Of a DNA stretch of 64,000 bases, positions 33,480 through 44,856 are shown piece after piece (within the stretch, counting starts at the first letter, position 1; every line of letters begins with the position of its first letter). The notes beneath the pieces were generated by a model that ran no database searches, was not told the DNA's origin, and was given only the letters and a program-made list of their open reading frames with translations. The stretch comes from Garcia nutans (Eukaryota; Streptophyta; Magnoliopsida; Malpighiales; Euphorbiaceae). The translations under genes were made by a program, and so were the position numbers. The stretch lies in the NCBI GenBank assembly GCA_947685225.1, contig CANTUV010000003.1, positions 3,790,001-3,854,000 of the forward strand. Direction: 5' to 3'.

Positions 33480-35165
33480 AAATTCAGAATCGTGCTTTGA
33501 TCTGCCTTTGCTTTGTTCCTTCTCAGTTTGCTTTCCATCTTCCCCTTCACGTTGCAGCCTGCTCTCCTCAATCAATCTCTCTCTCTCGTGACTTGCGAAC
33601 CCAAGCCATAAACAACCACAACCTCCATTCGCCGCTTCCATCGCTGGTGTCTCAATCTTCAACCACTTTCAATTTGGCAGAAGAAGACAACATAGATGAG
33701 ACAAGAGAAAGCTCAAAGGTAAAAAGGAAAAGAGGCATTTCACTTCCTCTTTCCTCATTCTGCTAGGGATTTCGAATCACCGCCGGCCAAAGCCCATCCA
33801 CCATCCACCTTCAATCACCGGTCTGAACCTCCATCATCAGCCATCACCTTCCGCTGGCCATAACTTACCACCGTTCCTCATCACCTCAAACCATAAACTC
33901 TCACCCGATTTGATTCTAATCGCAAAGCCCAACCACCAACAACCTCCACCGATCAGAAACCCCAATCGCTCCGATCTACCCCCGATTCACATGCCGCCGG
34001 CTACGACCCAAACAGCAACCGCCTCCACACTTTCAATTTTTCGTTTGAACCTCTGTTTAACTTTACCCGCTTCTGAAATCGAATAGACCACCTTCAGATT
34101 CGCAGACCAATCGCTCCAGCAGAGTCGATGTTACAATTCTTTCAACCGAAGTCTTTCACCTTGTTCAAAAACCGCAACAGCGATTTAGAAATCACTGCGA
34201 TTGAAGATCCTCCACCTTCAGACGAGAAACGCTTCGTCATTACCAGCTTCTATTGTCTTCGAATTCTGATGAAGCAAAGCTCAAATAATCGCCTAGCTCT
34301 AAAATCGAACAATGGAGAATCGGAATGATGCAGCAGTCCATAACTTTGCATTTCATCAAGAGCAGAGGACTCGCCTCTTATAATAAATTCAAGCTTCACA
34401 AATAGAAGGTCAGTTTTCTATTCGCAAGGGATCAAATCCTTCCAGGTAAGTCAATACTCTAATCTTTATGTTCCCTGTTAGATAGCTGATTTACATTCTG
34501 ATCAATAGAGAATTGCTGCATCTGATTCTATTAATTGCTGGCAATTTTGAGCAATGAATGTGGATTAGAAATATGTCCTGTGATTAATTTGAAAATGCAG
34601 GTATTTGTGGCCTGTTTTCTACTGCTGGCATATGATTAGAATGATTCCAGTAATTAATTGGAGAGAAGAGTTGTTTATTTGTGCTGTAATTTTTATGAAA
34701 TATGTTTGATTTGAGCATTTTCGGTAAAAGTTCATAAGAGATTTGTGTGCTTGATCAGTTAACAATTTTGTTGTTGATATGATGAATTGCCGATATTGGG
34801 AATTGGATATTACAGTTTATAAGTGCTGAATGTGAGTGGATATTGGTAATAATCTTATGAATAATTGTCTAGTCAGTTGCTTGTTGCTTGTTTTGTTGGG
34901 TTTGTGCCCTGCATTTGCTCTTCTTGCAGGTTATTTTTACTTTTGATTAATGACTCGACTCACCAACACTCGAGCAGAATTGCGACATCCGCCGTTGCTG
35001 CCGGCTATTTCGCATCACAGTTCTGATCATATCAGAACCTTTATGCTTTTCAGCGTAAAACCGGCAGTGCCCCACAATCCCTAGGCTTCGCCGTATTCTC
35101 TTTTTACATTCAGAACTACGCAGCAACTCAACTACGGACCTGCAGTTTCTCTTTTTACATGGTAA
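33480..35165 (+). other. Leader-like region of the CACTA gene, possible 5' exons
   Basis: CT-rich sequence with exon-like GC content follows the subterminal repeats. Possible splice sites include a donor caggtaagtc at about 34444, an acceptor tcttgcag at about 34929 and a donor atggtaagcc at about 35160. A short frame starting ATG at 34950 (MTRLTNTRAELRHPP) runs 44 codons. No domain was recognised; the other short frames here are not convincing proteins. Confidence 0.4.
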
Positions 35166-36179
35166 GCCTATTATGTTGCTGCCATTTAAAATGGTAATTG
35201 TTGGCTAGTGTGTGACTATTTCCCTTTTATTTTGTTTTGTTTTATCCTTATTTTTGGATCGCCGTGTGGCATGATTCCATGTTGATATGCTGCTGACATA
35301 CAAACACACCACATTGAGCTGTGAATTAATTTAGATATATTCTTGTGTTTACTTTGAAATATATGTTGTGTGTAGTTCTTATGATACCAAGCTGAATAGC
35401 ATGTTAATTGAGTATGAAATACTGTTTCGGTTCAGTTTATATTGTTGTTCATAACGTTTGGCATCAAAACTCTGCTTGATGATTCTGTTTCCAAACTGAA
35501 TTGAACATTTGATATACCCAGCTCCATATCAAAACTCTACTTTATGATTTAGGCATACAACCAATCCGGCCACTATGGGAAAAAAAGGAAATGCAATTTA
35601 TTTTGGTTATTTCTTGCTACTATGAAAGATAATTTGACTTGTAATAACCTTATCAAATGATGCCTTAAATGAGCTTTAATTTGATAATATAATTGTGATC
35701 AATTTACAATTATTTTATTTTGTATTGAATATAAAAAAGGGTACAAGAATCAACAGTAGCAGAAGTGATAAATAATAAGATAAGAATAGTATGTATCTGT
35801 TGGGTTAGATATGAAATTGCATAGTTGGGTATAGAAAGAAGAAAAAAGAAATGTTGTGTTGTGACTTCTCAATTTTCTATGGTTGAAAACTTAGAACTAT
35901 CCAAAACAGTGTAAAACACAGAATGATAGAAGTGGGGTCTTCTCTTTTCTTATTTCACTGGATCCAAAAGAAAGAGTGCTGCTCTGTTTCTGTTCTTCCA
36001 TATTGTAAGAGTTTTCAGCTTTTCCACAAACATTTTGCTACACAAACACGTAATACTATAACTCATATAATTCATAACTCCTACACTTCCTGCCTTCTCC
36101 CTCTCTCTCTCTCTTACTTTTGTACTTTAACTTTAGGTATATAACTCTCTTTTCTTGCTATTTTTTCTGTAAATTACAG

Positions 36180-36714
36180 GCTATATTTGCTGCTGATTGT
36201 GATCCAGCTGAGTTCCTCGATAAGCGTGCTGAAACTGTCTATGTAAGTTTGATTTCTTTTGATTCATTATAATTTTAAATTTTTGAAACAATTTACTTTA
36301 ATTGTACATTTATATATGTTGTAGGAGAATTTTAAGCGACTTAAAGATACTGTTGTACAAAACTCGGAGATGGATTCTGAAGAAGATAATAGCATTCATC
36401 TTGATGAGGACTTGTTATTCATCAAGGCAGCTGGAGGAAAAAAAAAGAATCGCATTTATGGCCTTGGATCAGCAAAGGGAGGGTCATATGCTTCAAGTTC
36501 CTCATCAAATGCACCAACTACAACTGCTCAACAAGAAACGCTTAATAACTTGAATGAACGACAGTCAAAGCTTGAAGAAATGATGGTTAATCTTATCAAA
36601 GAAATAAAAGAAGACCGAGAGGAATCAAGGCGATGGCGGGCATCATTTGCACCACCTCTTACAGATGACTCTGCTGATATAGGTTCACCAAATGACAATT
36701 ATTTTGATGATTAA
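36180..36714 (+). pseudogene. 3' exons of a Transposase_24 (En/Spm TnpA-like) gene
   Basis: Exon 36180-36242 (21 codons, AIFAADCDPAEFLDKRAETVY) is bounded by acceptor aaattacag and donor gtaagt. The next exon runs 36325-36714 after acceptor gttgtag, in the same phase, and begins ENFKRLKDTVVQN. It contains a GGKKKNRIYGLGSAKGG motif, a Ser-rich stretch and a coiled-coil-like segment (ERQSKLEEMMVNLIKEIKEDR), ending at TAA 36712. The layout and the R-x-YGLGS motif fit the C-terminus of plant transposases of the Ptta/En/Spm class (PF03004). The upstream body of the domain is missing, so this is a remnant. It probably bound subterminal repeats when complete. Confidence 0.7.
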
Positions 36715-36934
36715 ATATTAAGTTACGCTGTTATTTCTATATCTTTAGGTATAATATTATATGAATTTTTAGGATTTACATTTGAGATTAAACACTTATC
36801 CCCTGTAGTACTTTGCATTAATGTGGATTATATGAACTTTTATGTTATAAAATGACTTTGGATTTTTTTTTAATTATAATTGTTCTTTGGAGTTTAATTT
36901 TAGCAGGTTTAATAAAAATATTATTTTGCAAATG

Positions 36935-37510
36935 CTATGGAATTTGCTGCAGAATGTGGTATTATTGGCTACGGATTTGCTTTGGAAATTAGCTACATAA
37001 TTGCTACAGGCATTTAGCTACGGAATGGTAACTACGGAACTGTTTCGTAGCAAACGACCTTAGCTACGGAAGTGCAACTACGGAACTGCTACGGATTATA
37101 TTTCCATAGCTAACAACCTTAGCTACGGAATTACTACGGACGTTCACCTACGGAACTGCTACGGATTATGTTTCCGTAGCTAACAAACTTAGCTACGGAA
37201 TTACTACGGAAGTGCAACTACGGAATTGCTACGGCTTTTGTTTCCGTAGCTAACAATTTTAGCTACGGAATTACTACGGAAACTTAGCTACATACTTGTT
37301 TAGCTACGGAATTTTTGAAGAAAAGTTTGAAGGGTTATTGCTACGGAATGTCAGTAGCTAATCCGTAGCTATAGTTGCTACGGAAACAGTTTCCGTAGCT
37401 AAAAAAGCTTTGCTACGGGTTTTTAGCTACGGAAAATTTTTCGTAACAATTCCGTAGCTAAGCCGGTAATAGCTACGGACTTGCAACGGAATTGGCCGTA
37501 GCTAATCTGC
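36935..37510. repeat. Right subterminal repeats of the CACTA element
   Basis: A dense run of (T)TAGCTACGGA(A) direct units, with periodic TTTCCGTAGC inverted partners, giving many short stem-loops. It includes two long near-identical units around 37070-37130 and 37130-37200. Confidence 0.92.
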
Positions 37511-37655
37511 ATTTTTCTTGTAGTGTTTATACATATTCGAAAAAAGGGTTTTTATAGAAAATGGGTTGTGACATTTTTATACCGTATATGCATATACTAC
37601 ATATGTTGGGTGTTGTATTGTAAGTATATAGAGTATAAGGGTGTTGCATTTATTT

Positions 37656-37668
37656 TAGTATCAAAGCT
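37656..37668 (+). other. Decayed primer binding site of element E
   Basis: tagtatcaaagct occupies the primer position. Compared with TGGTATCAGAGCC it has three changes, all of the C-to-T/G-to-A type. Confidence 0.75.
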
Positions 37669-37818
37669 TAGGTTTGAGGTTCTCAACCTAGGTGGGTTGG
37701 TAGAGAGAGAAAATAGAGATTTTAAAATATGGTTTTTAATTGTGATACATGCATTGGCATTGGCAGTTTCTGATCTCTAATGTTACAATTTCTATTGTGC
37801 TTACATATATAGGTAGTT

Positions 37819-39060
37819 ATGGCATCTCAGACACATCAGTCTGTAGAGGGTAGCGCACAGAGTGTAGCTCTTGGTAAGGGTATAGATGGAGCTAAAGCTG
37901 TGATTTCTGGTGACGTGTTTGTTTCTTTCCCTGTTAGACCAGCAGCTGATGAGATTCCACCGGGCTAGGTACTGCATATGGTGGAGCTGTTGAGGCAGGC
38001 TCCAATTTAGCTGTCATCTCCACCACAGTTGCAACCGCAGCCGTAGTTACCGACGAGGAAGTATGATAAGCTGAGGAAGTTTGGAGTTGAGGAATTTATT
38101 GGTATTATAGACCCTGCTGTAGCAGAGCAGTGGCTAGATAGGGTCCAGAGGGTTTTCATCCAGCTGCAGGCTAATCCAGAGGAGAAGTTTGATTACGTCA
38201 TATCTCTATTGCAGAGAGATGCCTGTGAGTGGTGAAAGACGGTTCCATATGCTACAGCTGATCCACCAGCCCTGACCTATGATGATTTCCTATGAAAATT
38301 CGAGAAGAAGTATACTCCAAGGGAGAATAAAGATGCAAAGAAGATGGAGTTTTTGAGTTTGAAGTAGAACACCAGGACAGTGACAAAGTATGAGATAGAG
38401 TTTATGCGACTAAGTCAGTATGCTAGTGGGATCATATCTGATGAGATCGATGCCGGAGGTTTGAGGAGGGGTAGAGACCCTCTATTATGTGTCTTATAGC
38501 AAGCTCTCGGTATCAAGACTTTTCTCAGTTGGTTACAGCTGCCAGGAGTGTTGAGAGAGCACAGGGTCTTGTAGCAGCTGCCAGAGCTGAGGAGACTAGA
38601 GTTAAGAGACCCCAAGGTCTTCATCAGTGAAGAGAGGTAGAGGGGGATATCCTCAGAAGTTAAGTAGAAGCCAAGGATAGTTTGGCAGGTCAGTACAGCA
38701 GCAGAGACAGAGATAGAGGCCTGTTGCTTCAGTGGCTAGTGCTCCGACCCCAGTGGCTTAGAGGCCTACTCCACCCACCTGTGTCCATTGTGGTAGGACA
38801 CATGGGGGTGTCTTCTGAAGGACAGGTGCACCAGTAGTGTGTTATAGATGTGGGTCACTAGGCCACTTTCTTAGAGATTGTCCAGAGCCACCAGAGGATA
38901 AACAGACAGATACTACAGCTTCTTGACCTAGTGTCAGAGGGGGTTGTGGCGGTAGAGGTTTTGTTAGAGGTGATCAATCTGGGACTAGTTAGAGAGGAGG
39001 TTCTATAGCGGGGGGTAGACCAGATGAGGCAGGGCCATCACAGCGGGTCTATTTGATGTA
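37819..39060 (+). pseudogene. gag: Gag pseudogene of element E
   Basis: ATG 37819 (MASQTHQSVEGSAQSV) in the same leader context as B, D and F. Stops appear at about 37966, in the proline-rich linker, at about 38235 (Trp to stop) and at about 38367. A deletion at about 38455 shifts frame in the DEIDRCRRF block. The knuckle region (cysteine codons from about 38780) is recognisable, but both a stop (in CWKTG) and base changes break it. Confidence 0.85.
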
Positions 39061-39739
39061 GAGGCAGCCGAATACTTCAGCTATTATTACTGGTACTTTT
39101 TCTTTATTCGATACTTCAGTTCTTGCATCGATTGACCCTGGGCCGACTCATTCATACATTAGTGCATCCATCTTGCCTGTGAGCGATTTGCATTCTGAGT
39201 CCCTAGGATTTGATGTTTTAGTGACAAATTCTTTAGGACACAGTGTTATGGTTAGCAGGGTGAATCGAGATAGTCCGATTGTGATTCAGGATGAGGAGTT
39301 TCTTAGTGACCTGATTGAGATGCCTTTTAGGGAGTATGATATGATTTTGGGCATGGATTGGTTATCCAGGCATGGGATTGTGGTAAACTATCAGCGAAAA
39401 TGTATTACCCTAAGAACACGTGATGGTTGGAATGTAATGGTATCTAGTGAGCAGAGACATCTTTCATCCATATTTATTTCAATTGTTTCAACTAGGAGGA
39501 TGATCCATAAGGGATGTGAGGCTTATCTTGCTCATGTTGTAGATACCAGAGTAGTGGGGTCCCAGTTTGATAGTATAACTATAGTTGCCGAGTTTTTAGA
39601 TTTTTTTCCTGATGAGTTGCCAGGGGTACCTCCTGAGAGAGAGGTTAAGTTTGGTATTGATTTGTTGCCTGGTACCACTCCCATCTCTATTACCCCTTAT
39701 TGGATGGCACCTGCAGAGTTGAGAGAGTTTAAGGTGTAG
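39061..39739 (+). pseudogene. pol: Protease domain of element E
   Basis: The active-site loop reads SIDPGPTHSYIS, a Ser-to-Pro change relative to IDPGSTHS. From 39173 the frame is open to 39739 and contains ILGMDWLSRHG and the PEREVKFGIDLLPGTTPISITPY linker. It ends in TAG where other copies have Gln. Confidence 0.85.
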
Positions 39740-40960
39740 TTGCATGAGTTCTTGGATAAAGGGTTCATCTGCCCTATTGTGTCCCAGTGGGGAGCACCTA
39801 TTTTATTTGTAATGAAGAAGTATGGCACCTTGAGATTGTGTATTGATTACAAATAGTTGAATAAGGTAGCCATCAAGAATAAGTATCCATTACCTCGAAT
39901 AGATGATCTCTTTGATCAGTTGAAGGGAGTAGTATATTCTCTAAGATTGATTTGAGATTAGGATATCATCAGTTGAGAGTCAGAGATGTGGATGTACCTA
40001 AGACAGCTTTTTGTATGAGGTATGGGCATTATGAGTTCCTAGTGATGTCCTTTGGATTGACGAATGCACCAGCAGTATTTATGGAATTGATGAACAGGGT
40101 GTTCAGACCCTACTTAGATTAGTTTTGGTGGTCTTTGATGACATCCTAGTATATTGGCATAATGAGGAGGATCATGATAGGCATTTACGGATTGTATTAC
40201 AGACTCTGAGAGAGAAGCAGTTGTATGCTAAGCTGTCTAAGTGTGAGTTCTGGCTCAATCAAGTGACTTTTTTTGGTCATATGTTTTCAACAGAGGGTAT
40301 TAGAGTTGATCCAAGTAAAGTCGAGGCTATCTTGAATTGGAGTCCACTGAAGACTATGACAGAGGTTAAGAGTTTCTGGGTTTGGCAAGCTATTATCATC
40401 GATTTGTGAAGGGTTTTTCTATGATAGCTACACCACTCACCAGATTACTTCAAAAGGGAGTTAGATTTGTGTGGACAGATCGATGTCAGGCGAGTTTTGA
40501 GTAGTTGAGGGGGATGTTGACTTAGGCTTCTGTCCTTACCCTGCCTGTGGAAGGTAAACCTTATATGATATACAGTGATGCTTCACATATTAGTTTAGGT
40601 TGTATTCTGATGCAGGAGGGTAGAGTCATTGCTTATGCCTCTCAACAGTTAAAACTGCATGAGCTGAATTAGTTGACTAATGATTTGGGGCTAGCAGCCA
40701 CAATTTTTGCATTAAAGATTTGGCAACATTGCTTGTATGGGGAGAAGTATTTCATTTATATGGATCACAAGAGTTTGAAGTATCTGGGTATTCAGAGAGA
40801 GCTAAATCTTCAGCAAAGATGGTAGTTAGAGTTGATTAAAGACTATAACTATTTGATTGATTGTCATCTTAGCAAGGAAAATATTGTTGCTAATGCCTTG
40901 AGTCGGATGTCTTTGGCAAGTTTGACTGCTTATTTACTCTTGTTGCTTATTGAGTTGAGA
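39740..40960 (+). pseudogene. pol: RT-RNase H of element E
   Basis: RT blocks are recognisable from about 39760, with several stops. The catalytic strand is damaged at about 40130, where a deletion leaves VVFDDIL with the isoleucine codon lost. 40125-40409 is open, then another indel follows in the FLGLAGYY block. RNase H follows at about 40565 (YSDASHISLG), with stops at 40501, about 40670 and about 40830, and a VANALSRM end motif where catalytic Asp is replaced by Asn. Confidence 0.85.
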
Positions 40961-42460
40961 GCGTTGCATGCCAGATTTGAGTCTTGTGATAATGGTGCTT
41001 TGATGGCTCAGTTGCAGTTGAGGCTAGTTTTGTTGGATCAGATTATGGAGGCTCAGTTGGTAGATGAGAAAATCCAGAAGATTGTGATGGATTGTCATAC
41101 GGGGGAAAGTCAAGATTTTCATATGAGATTTGATGGCAGTCTATAGTACAGAGATAGGTTGTGTATTCCTAATGATGCAGGATTGAAGAGGATGATATTA
41201 GAGGAAGCACATCAGTCACTCTATGCTATGCACCCTGGTAGTACCAAGATGTATCAGGACTTGAAGCAGCAATATTGGTGGTCAGTTATGAAAAGGCACA
41301 TAACAGAGTTTATATCCAGATGTCTCGCTTGCCAGAGAGTGAAGGCTGAGCAACAGGTTCCTTCAGGGTTACTCCAGCCATTATCAGTGCCAGAGTGGAA
41401 ATGGGAACTAGTGACAATGGATTTTGTGACTAGACTATCTTTGACCTAGAAGAAGCATGACACAATCTAGGTGATTGTTAACCAGATGATGAAGACAGGT
41501 CATTTTCTTCCAGTTTGGATGGATTATTCTCTTTGGAAGTTGGCTGAGCTATATAAGTGAAATACTGAGGTTGTATGGAGTCCCAATTTCTTTGGTGTCG
41601 AACCGAGATCCCCAGTTTACTTCAAAATTTTGGAGGAGTTTACAAGATGCATTGGGTTCTCAGTTATATTTTAGCACTGCTTTCCATCCTCAGATAGATG
41701 GTCAGTCAGAGAGAGTGATATAGACTTTAGAGGATATGTTGAGGAGTTGTATCATTGATTTCACTGGGAGCTAGGATAGATTCTTATCACTGACTGAGTT
41801 TGATTATAACAATAGTCATTAGTCCAATATTGAAATGGCACCTTATGATGCCTTGTATGGCAGGAGATGCAGGACACCTCTTTGTTGGGATTAGGCTGTA
41901 GAAGGTAAATTGGTCGGTCCTAATTTGATTAAGAAAACAAAAGAGAAAGCTATGGTGATTTGGGGTCATCTAAAAGCAGCTTCATACCGACAAAAATTCT
42001 ATACATATTTTAAGAGAAGAGACATAGAGTCCAGTGTGGGAGATAAAGTGTTCTTGATGGAGTCACCATGGAAGAAAATTTTGAGATTCGGCTGTAAAGG
42101 AAAGTTGAGTCCTCGTTTCATAGGACCATATGAGGTGTTGGAGAGAGTTGGTCTAGTAGCATATAGACTGGCTTTCTCGCCTGAGTTGAATTGAATTCAT
42201 AATGTCTTCCATGCCTCTATGCTTCAGAGATACAGGTCAGACCCATCTCATATTTTATCAGTAGAGTCAGTTGAGGTAAGTCTATATCTGACTAATGAGG
42301 AAGAACCAGTGGCGAACTTGGCATGAGAAGTGAAAGAGTTGAGGAATAAGAAAGTGCCATTTGTAAAAGTCCTTTGAAAAAATCATGCCACTAAGGACGC
42401 AACATGGGAGGGTGAGTAGATGATGCGGAGTCAGTATCCTCACTTGTTCCAAACTTGATA
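40961..42460 (+). pseudogene. pol: Integrase and chromodomain-like tail of element E
   Basis: 41159-41449 carries the zinc-binding region (HPGSTKMY, then CLACQRVK). The catalytic core from about 41410 has stops at about 41448 and 41468. The second catalytic Asp is Asn (VSNRDPQF, codon 41601-41603). 41910-42194 is the C-terminal barrel-like region (GKLSPRFIGPYEVLERVG), and the chromodomain-like tail ends at about 42456. Not functional. Confidence 0.85.
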
Positions 42461-42486
42461 GCAGGTAATTTCGAGGGCGAAATTTA

Positions 42487-42504
42487 TTTTTAGGGGGAGA
42501 GAAT
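42487..42504 (+). other. Polypurine tract of element E
   Basis: tttttagggggagagaat directly precedes the 3' LTR start at 42505, in the same place as in B, D and F. Confidence 0.85.
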
Positions 42505-44856
42505 TGTAATATCTCAAAGTTTTTAAAATTTTTAATTTTTAAAAATTTGATAAAATAAATTATAAGTTAATTGGATAAATTAAATAAAATTTTAAAAGAA
42601 AAATGAAAAGATTTTGAGTGAAAAAGTAAAATGTATATAAGATATAAATGTAAATATACATAACATATACACATCAATTAAAAAATTCAAAGTTCATTTT
42701 AATAATTTAAAAAGTAAATTATATTGTTAATGAAAGATGATATTTTGATGTTATAATTAAATATTAATATATATATATATATTTGGAGGTAATTAAAAGT
42801 GAAAAATATAAGGTTAAAATTAAAAGTGGGTGGAGAGAGATATTTTATTTTCATCTTCTTCTTCTTCTTCTTTCTTCCTTAGCCGATTTTCATGGATTGT
42901 GCAAGGGAGGATTTGCTTCTTCCATACTACTCAAGGTGAGGGATTTTAAGGATTTCAAGGGAAGATTGGGTGATTCCCACTTGAGTTGGTAAGTTTCTAA
43001 CTTTTTTCCTTAGATTTTCTTAAAGATGTGAAGTTTGACTGTTATGGTTGTATGTTGTAATTATTGGAATTGGTATGTATGAAATTGTTTTGAGTAGTTA
43101 ACCATTATTTTAAGCATTGATTGAAGAAATGGTTAAGTTTGAGTTGAGTTTGGTGTAGAGAGAGAGAGTTAGGGTCATGTAACTTTTAAGTTGTGAATTC
43201 ATGGTTTTAAATTGTGTAATTTGATTTCAATTGAGTTACTTTGTTGCATAACCAAGTATTTTAAAGTTAAATGATGGATTTGGTTGAGTTTGAATAGAGT
43301 TGGAAATGAAAAGGGATTGTTCAAAGAATGGAAAAAGAATGATAATTTTGGATATGTGACAATTATGTGTTGATATCAGGATTTTGGCCTGACACGGCCA
43401 TGTCATTGGGTCTGTCGACGACTCTGTTTTTAGTATTAGTGACATGTGCAGTGACACACCCATATCACTGAGCGTGTCAAAGCTACTATAATGTAATATA
43501 TTTGCCACGAGCAGTGACACGCCCATATCACTAGATGTGTCGAAGCTTCTGTGTAGTGGGCATAGGGCACGGTGTTGCGCTCGAATTAAGTACTACTACA
43601 AGCGGCACTCGCAAGTATACGAGGTAGTTGTAGCAAAGGTGATCGCCCCAAGGTCGTTTCCCCAAAAAGGTGTGGTTCGTAATAGCTTGATTAAAGCAAT
43701 TAAATTAAAAGCGAGAGTTTGTTGTTTGGAATGCTAAAGAACAATTTAAACCTAAAATTAACATACGTAGGGTTTGATGTGTGTGATGGGTGCACAAGAT
43801 CAATTCAGTTCTTGGGAAAGTGCCTAGGGTTATAGGTCCATTCAATCAAATCTCAATTCTCAATTATCCATTAACATAGCCTTGTAATTAATTTGTTCCT
43901 TAAGGTTAATTAGTCAATTACCAATTCATTAGTTCTCACATTCATGAATTAGCAATAACCAATTATTTTACATTTGCAAATTAATGAAATCCTAGAACTT
44001 ATATTTCTAATTCATTCATAGGGTAGTCGATTGCATAATTCCAATATCAAATTTCATCTCTCGGTCCTTCATTCAATATCTAGAGATCAATAGGTAGCTA
44101 ATCTATTAACCTAGCATATAATCCAATGCAATCAACCAACAACAAGGTACATCAATGGAAATATCAAATTAAAACATTCAATCAAATATACTACAAACCC
44201 TAAGCATGGGTTTTTAGCTCAACATCATCAATTTAAAACATTCATTCAACTCAATATAAAACAAATACAAATTGTCCATTGCAATATCAATCTCTTAATA
44301 AAACAAAAACAATAAGAATGAATTAAAAGAGAGAATAGAAAAACCCCTTGTAGATGCCAAGAGTAGAATTACTAGTCTTCCTCCTAGCTCCACTTTGATG
44401 TTTGATGAAGAACTCAAGCCCTCTTCAATGGTTGATTCCCCTTTGCAATATGGAATGGAGCTTTCTCAAGTCACCAACCCTTCAATTGATTGTGCCTTTG
44501 GAAGATAGAATGGAGATTTCTCAAGTCACCAAACTTTTCAATTAAGTTTCTTCAACCTTTTAGAGCTTGTTAACCCACTTGATCCCAAAGAACCTCAAAA
44601 ATCTTATCAATGGAAGATAGAGAAGATGAAGATGGAGGATGAAGATGAGGGACAAGGAGAGTGTCACTCTCTCCTCATCCCAAAATATGTTTGCTCGCTC
44701 CTCTCTTTTCTTTTCTCTCTGTTCTCAAAACCCTAGCCGTCTCTCCTCTTTTTCTATCGTGCGAAAGAATTTATACGTTTTTTGGTGTGACACGGCCAAG
44801 CCAAGAGTGGCTTGGCCGTGTCTCTTCTTTTTTTCTTCCTTTCCATGAGGTGACAC

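Larger units (their letters stand above)
32989..37525. mobile_element. CACTA (En/Spm) transposon, non-autonomous derivative, 4537 bp
   Basis: Terminal inverted repeats CACTACAAGAAAA and TTTTTCTTGTAGTG (reading inward on the plus strand), 3-bp target duplication ttt on each side, and dense subterminal GCTACGGA / TCCGTAGC repeats at both ends: the full signature of CACTA elements. The intact site is visible in E's 3' LTR near 62264 (aagtttatacagattcg). Inside are leader-like exons at the left and two exons of a Transposase_24-like gene at the right. No catalytic DDE transposase was found, so it would depend on another element to move. Confidence 0.93.
30504..37648 (+). repeat. 5' LTR of element E, interrupted by a CACTA element
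   Basis: Starts TGTAATATCTC and ends GGGTGTTGCA (TGCA instead of the usual TACA end). LTR sequence is 30504-32988 plus 37529-37648, about 2.6 kb once the CACTA element and its ttt duplication are removed. It contains the GACACG/CGTGTC array (31335-31560) and a GCCTT[CT][GA]GGGCTAG array (32265-32440). Confidence 0.9.

Noticed and set aside
33497..33766. 89-codon frame and its antisense partner in the CACTA leader
   Set aside because: CT-rich leader sequence gives Ser/Pro/Leu-rich frames on both strands; no domain recognised.
43537..43737. Frame at G's left LTR edge (RARCCARIKYYYKRHSQVYEV), also at 58769
   Set aside because: It crosses the LTR border and is not conserved upstream of it; the shared part is just the two LTR copies.
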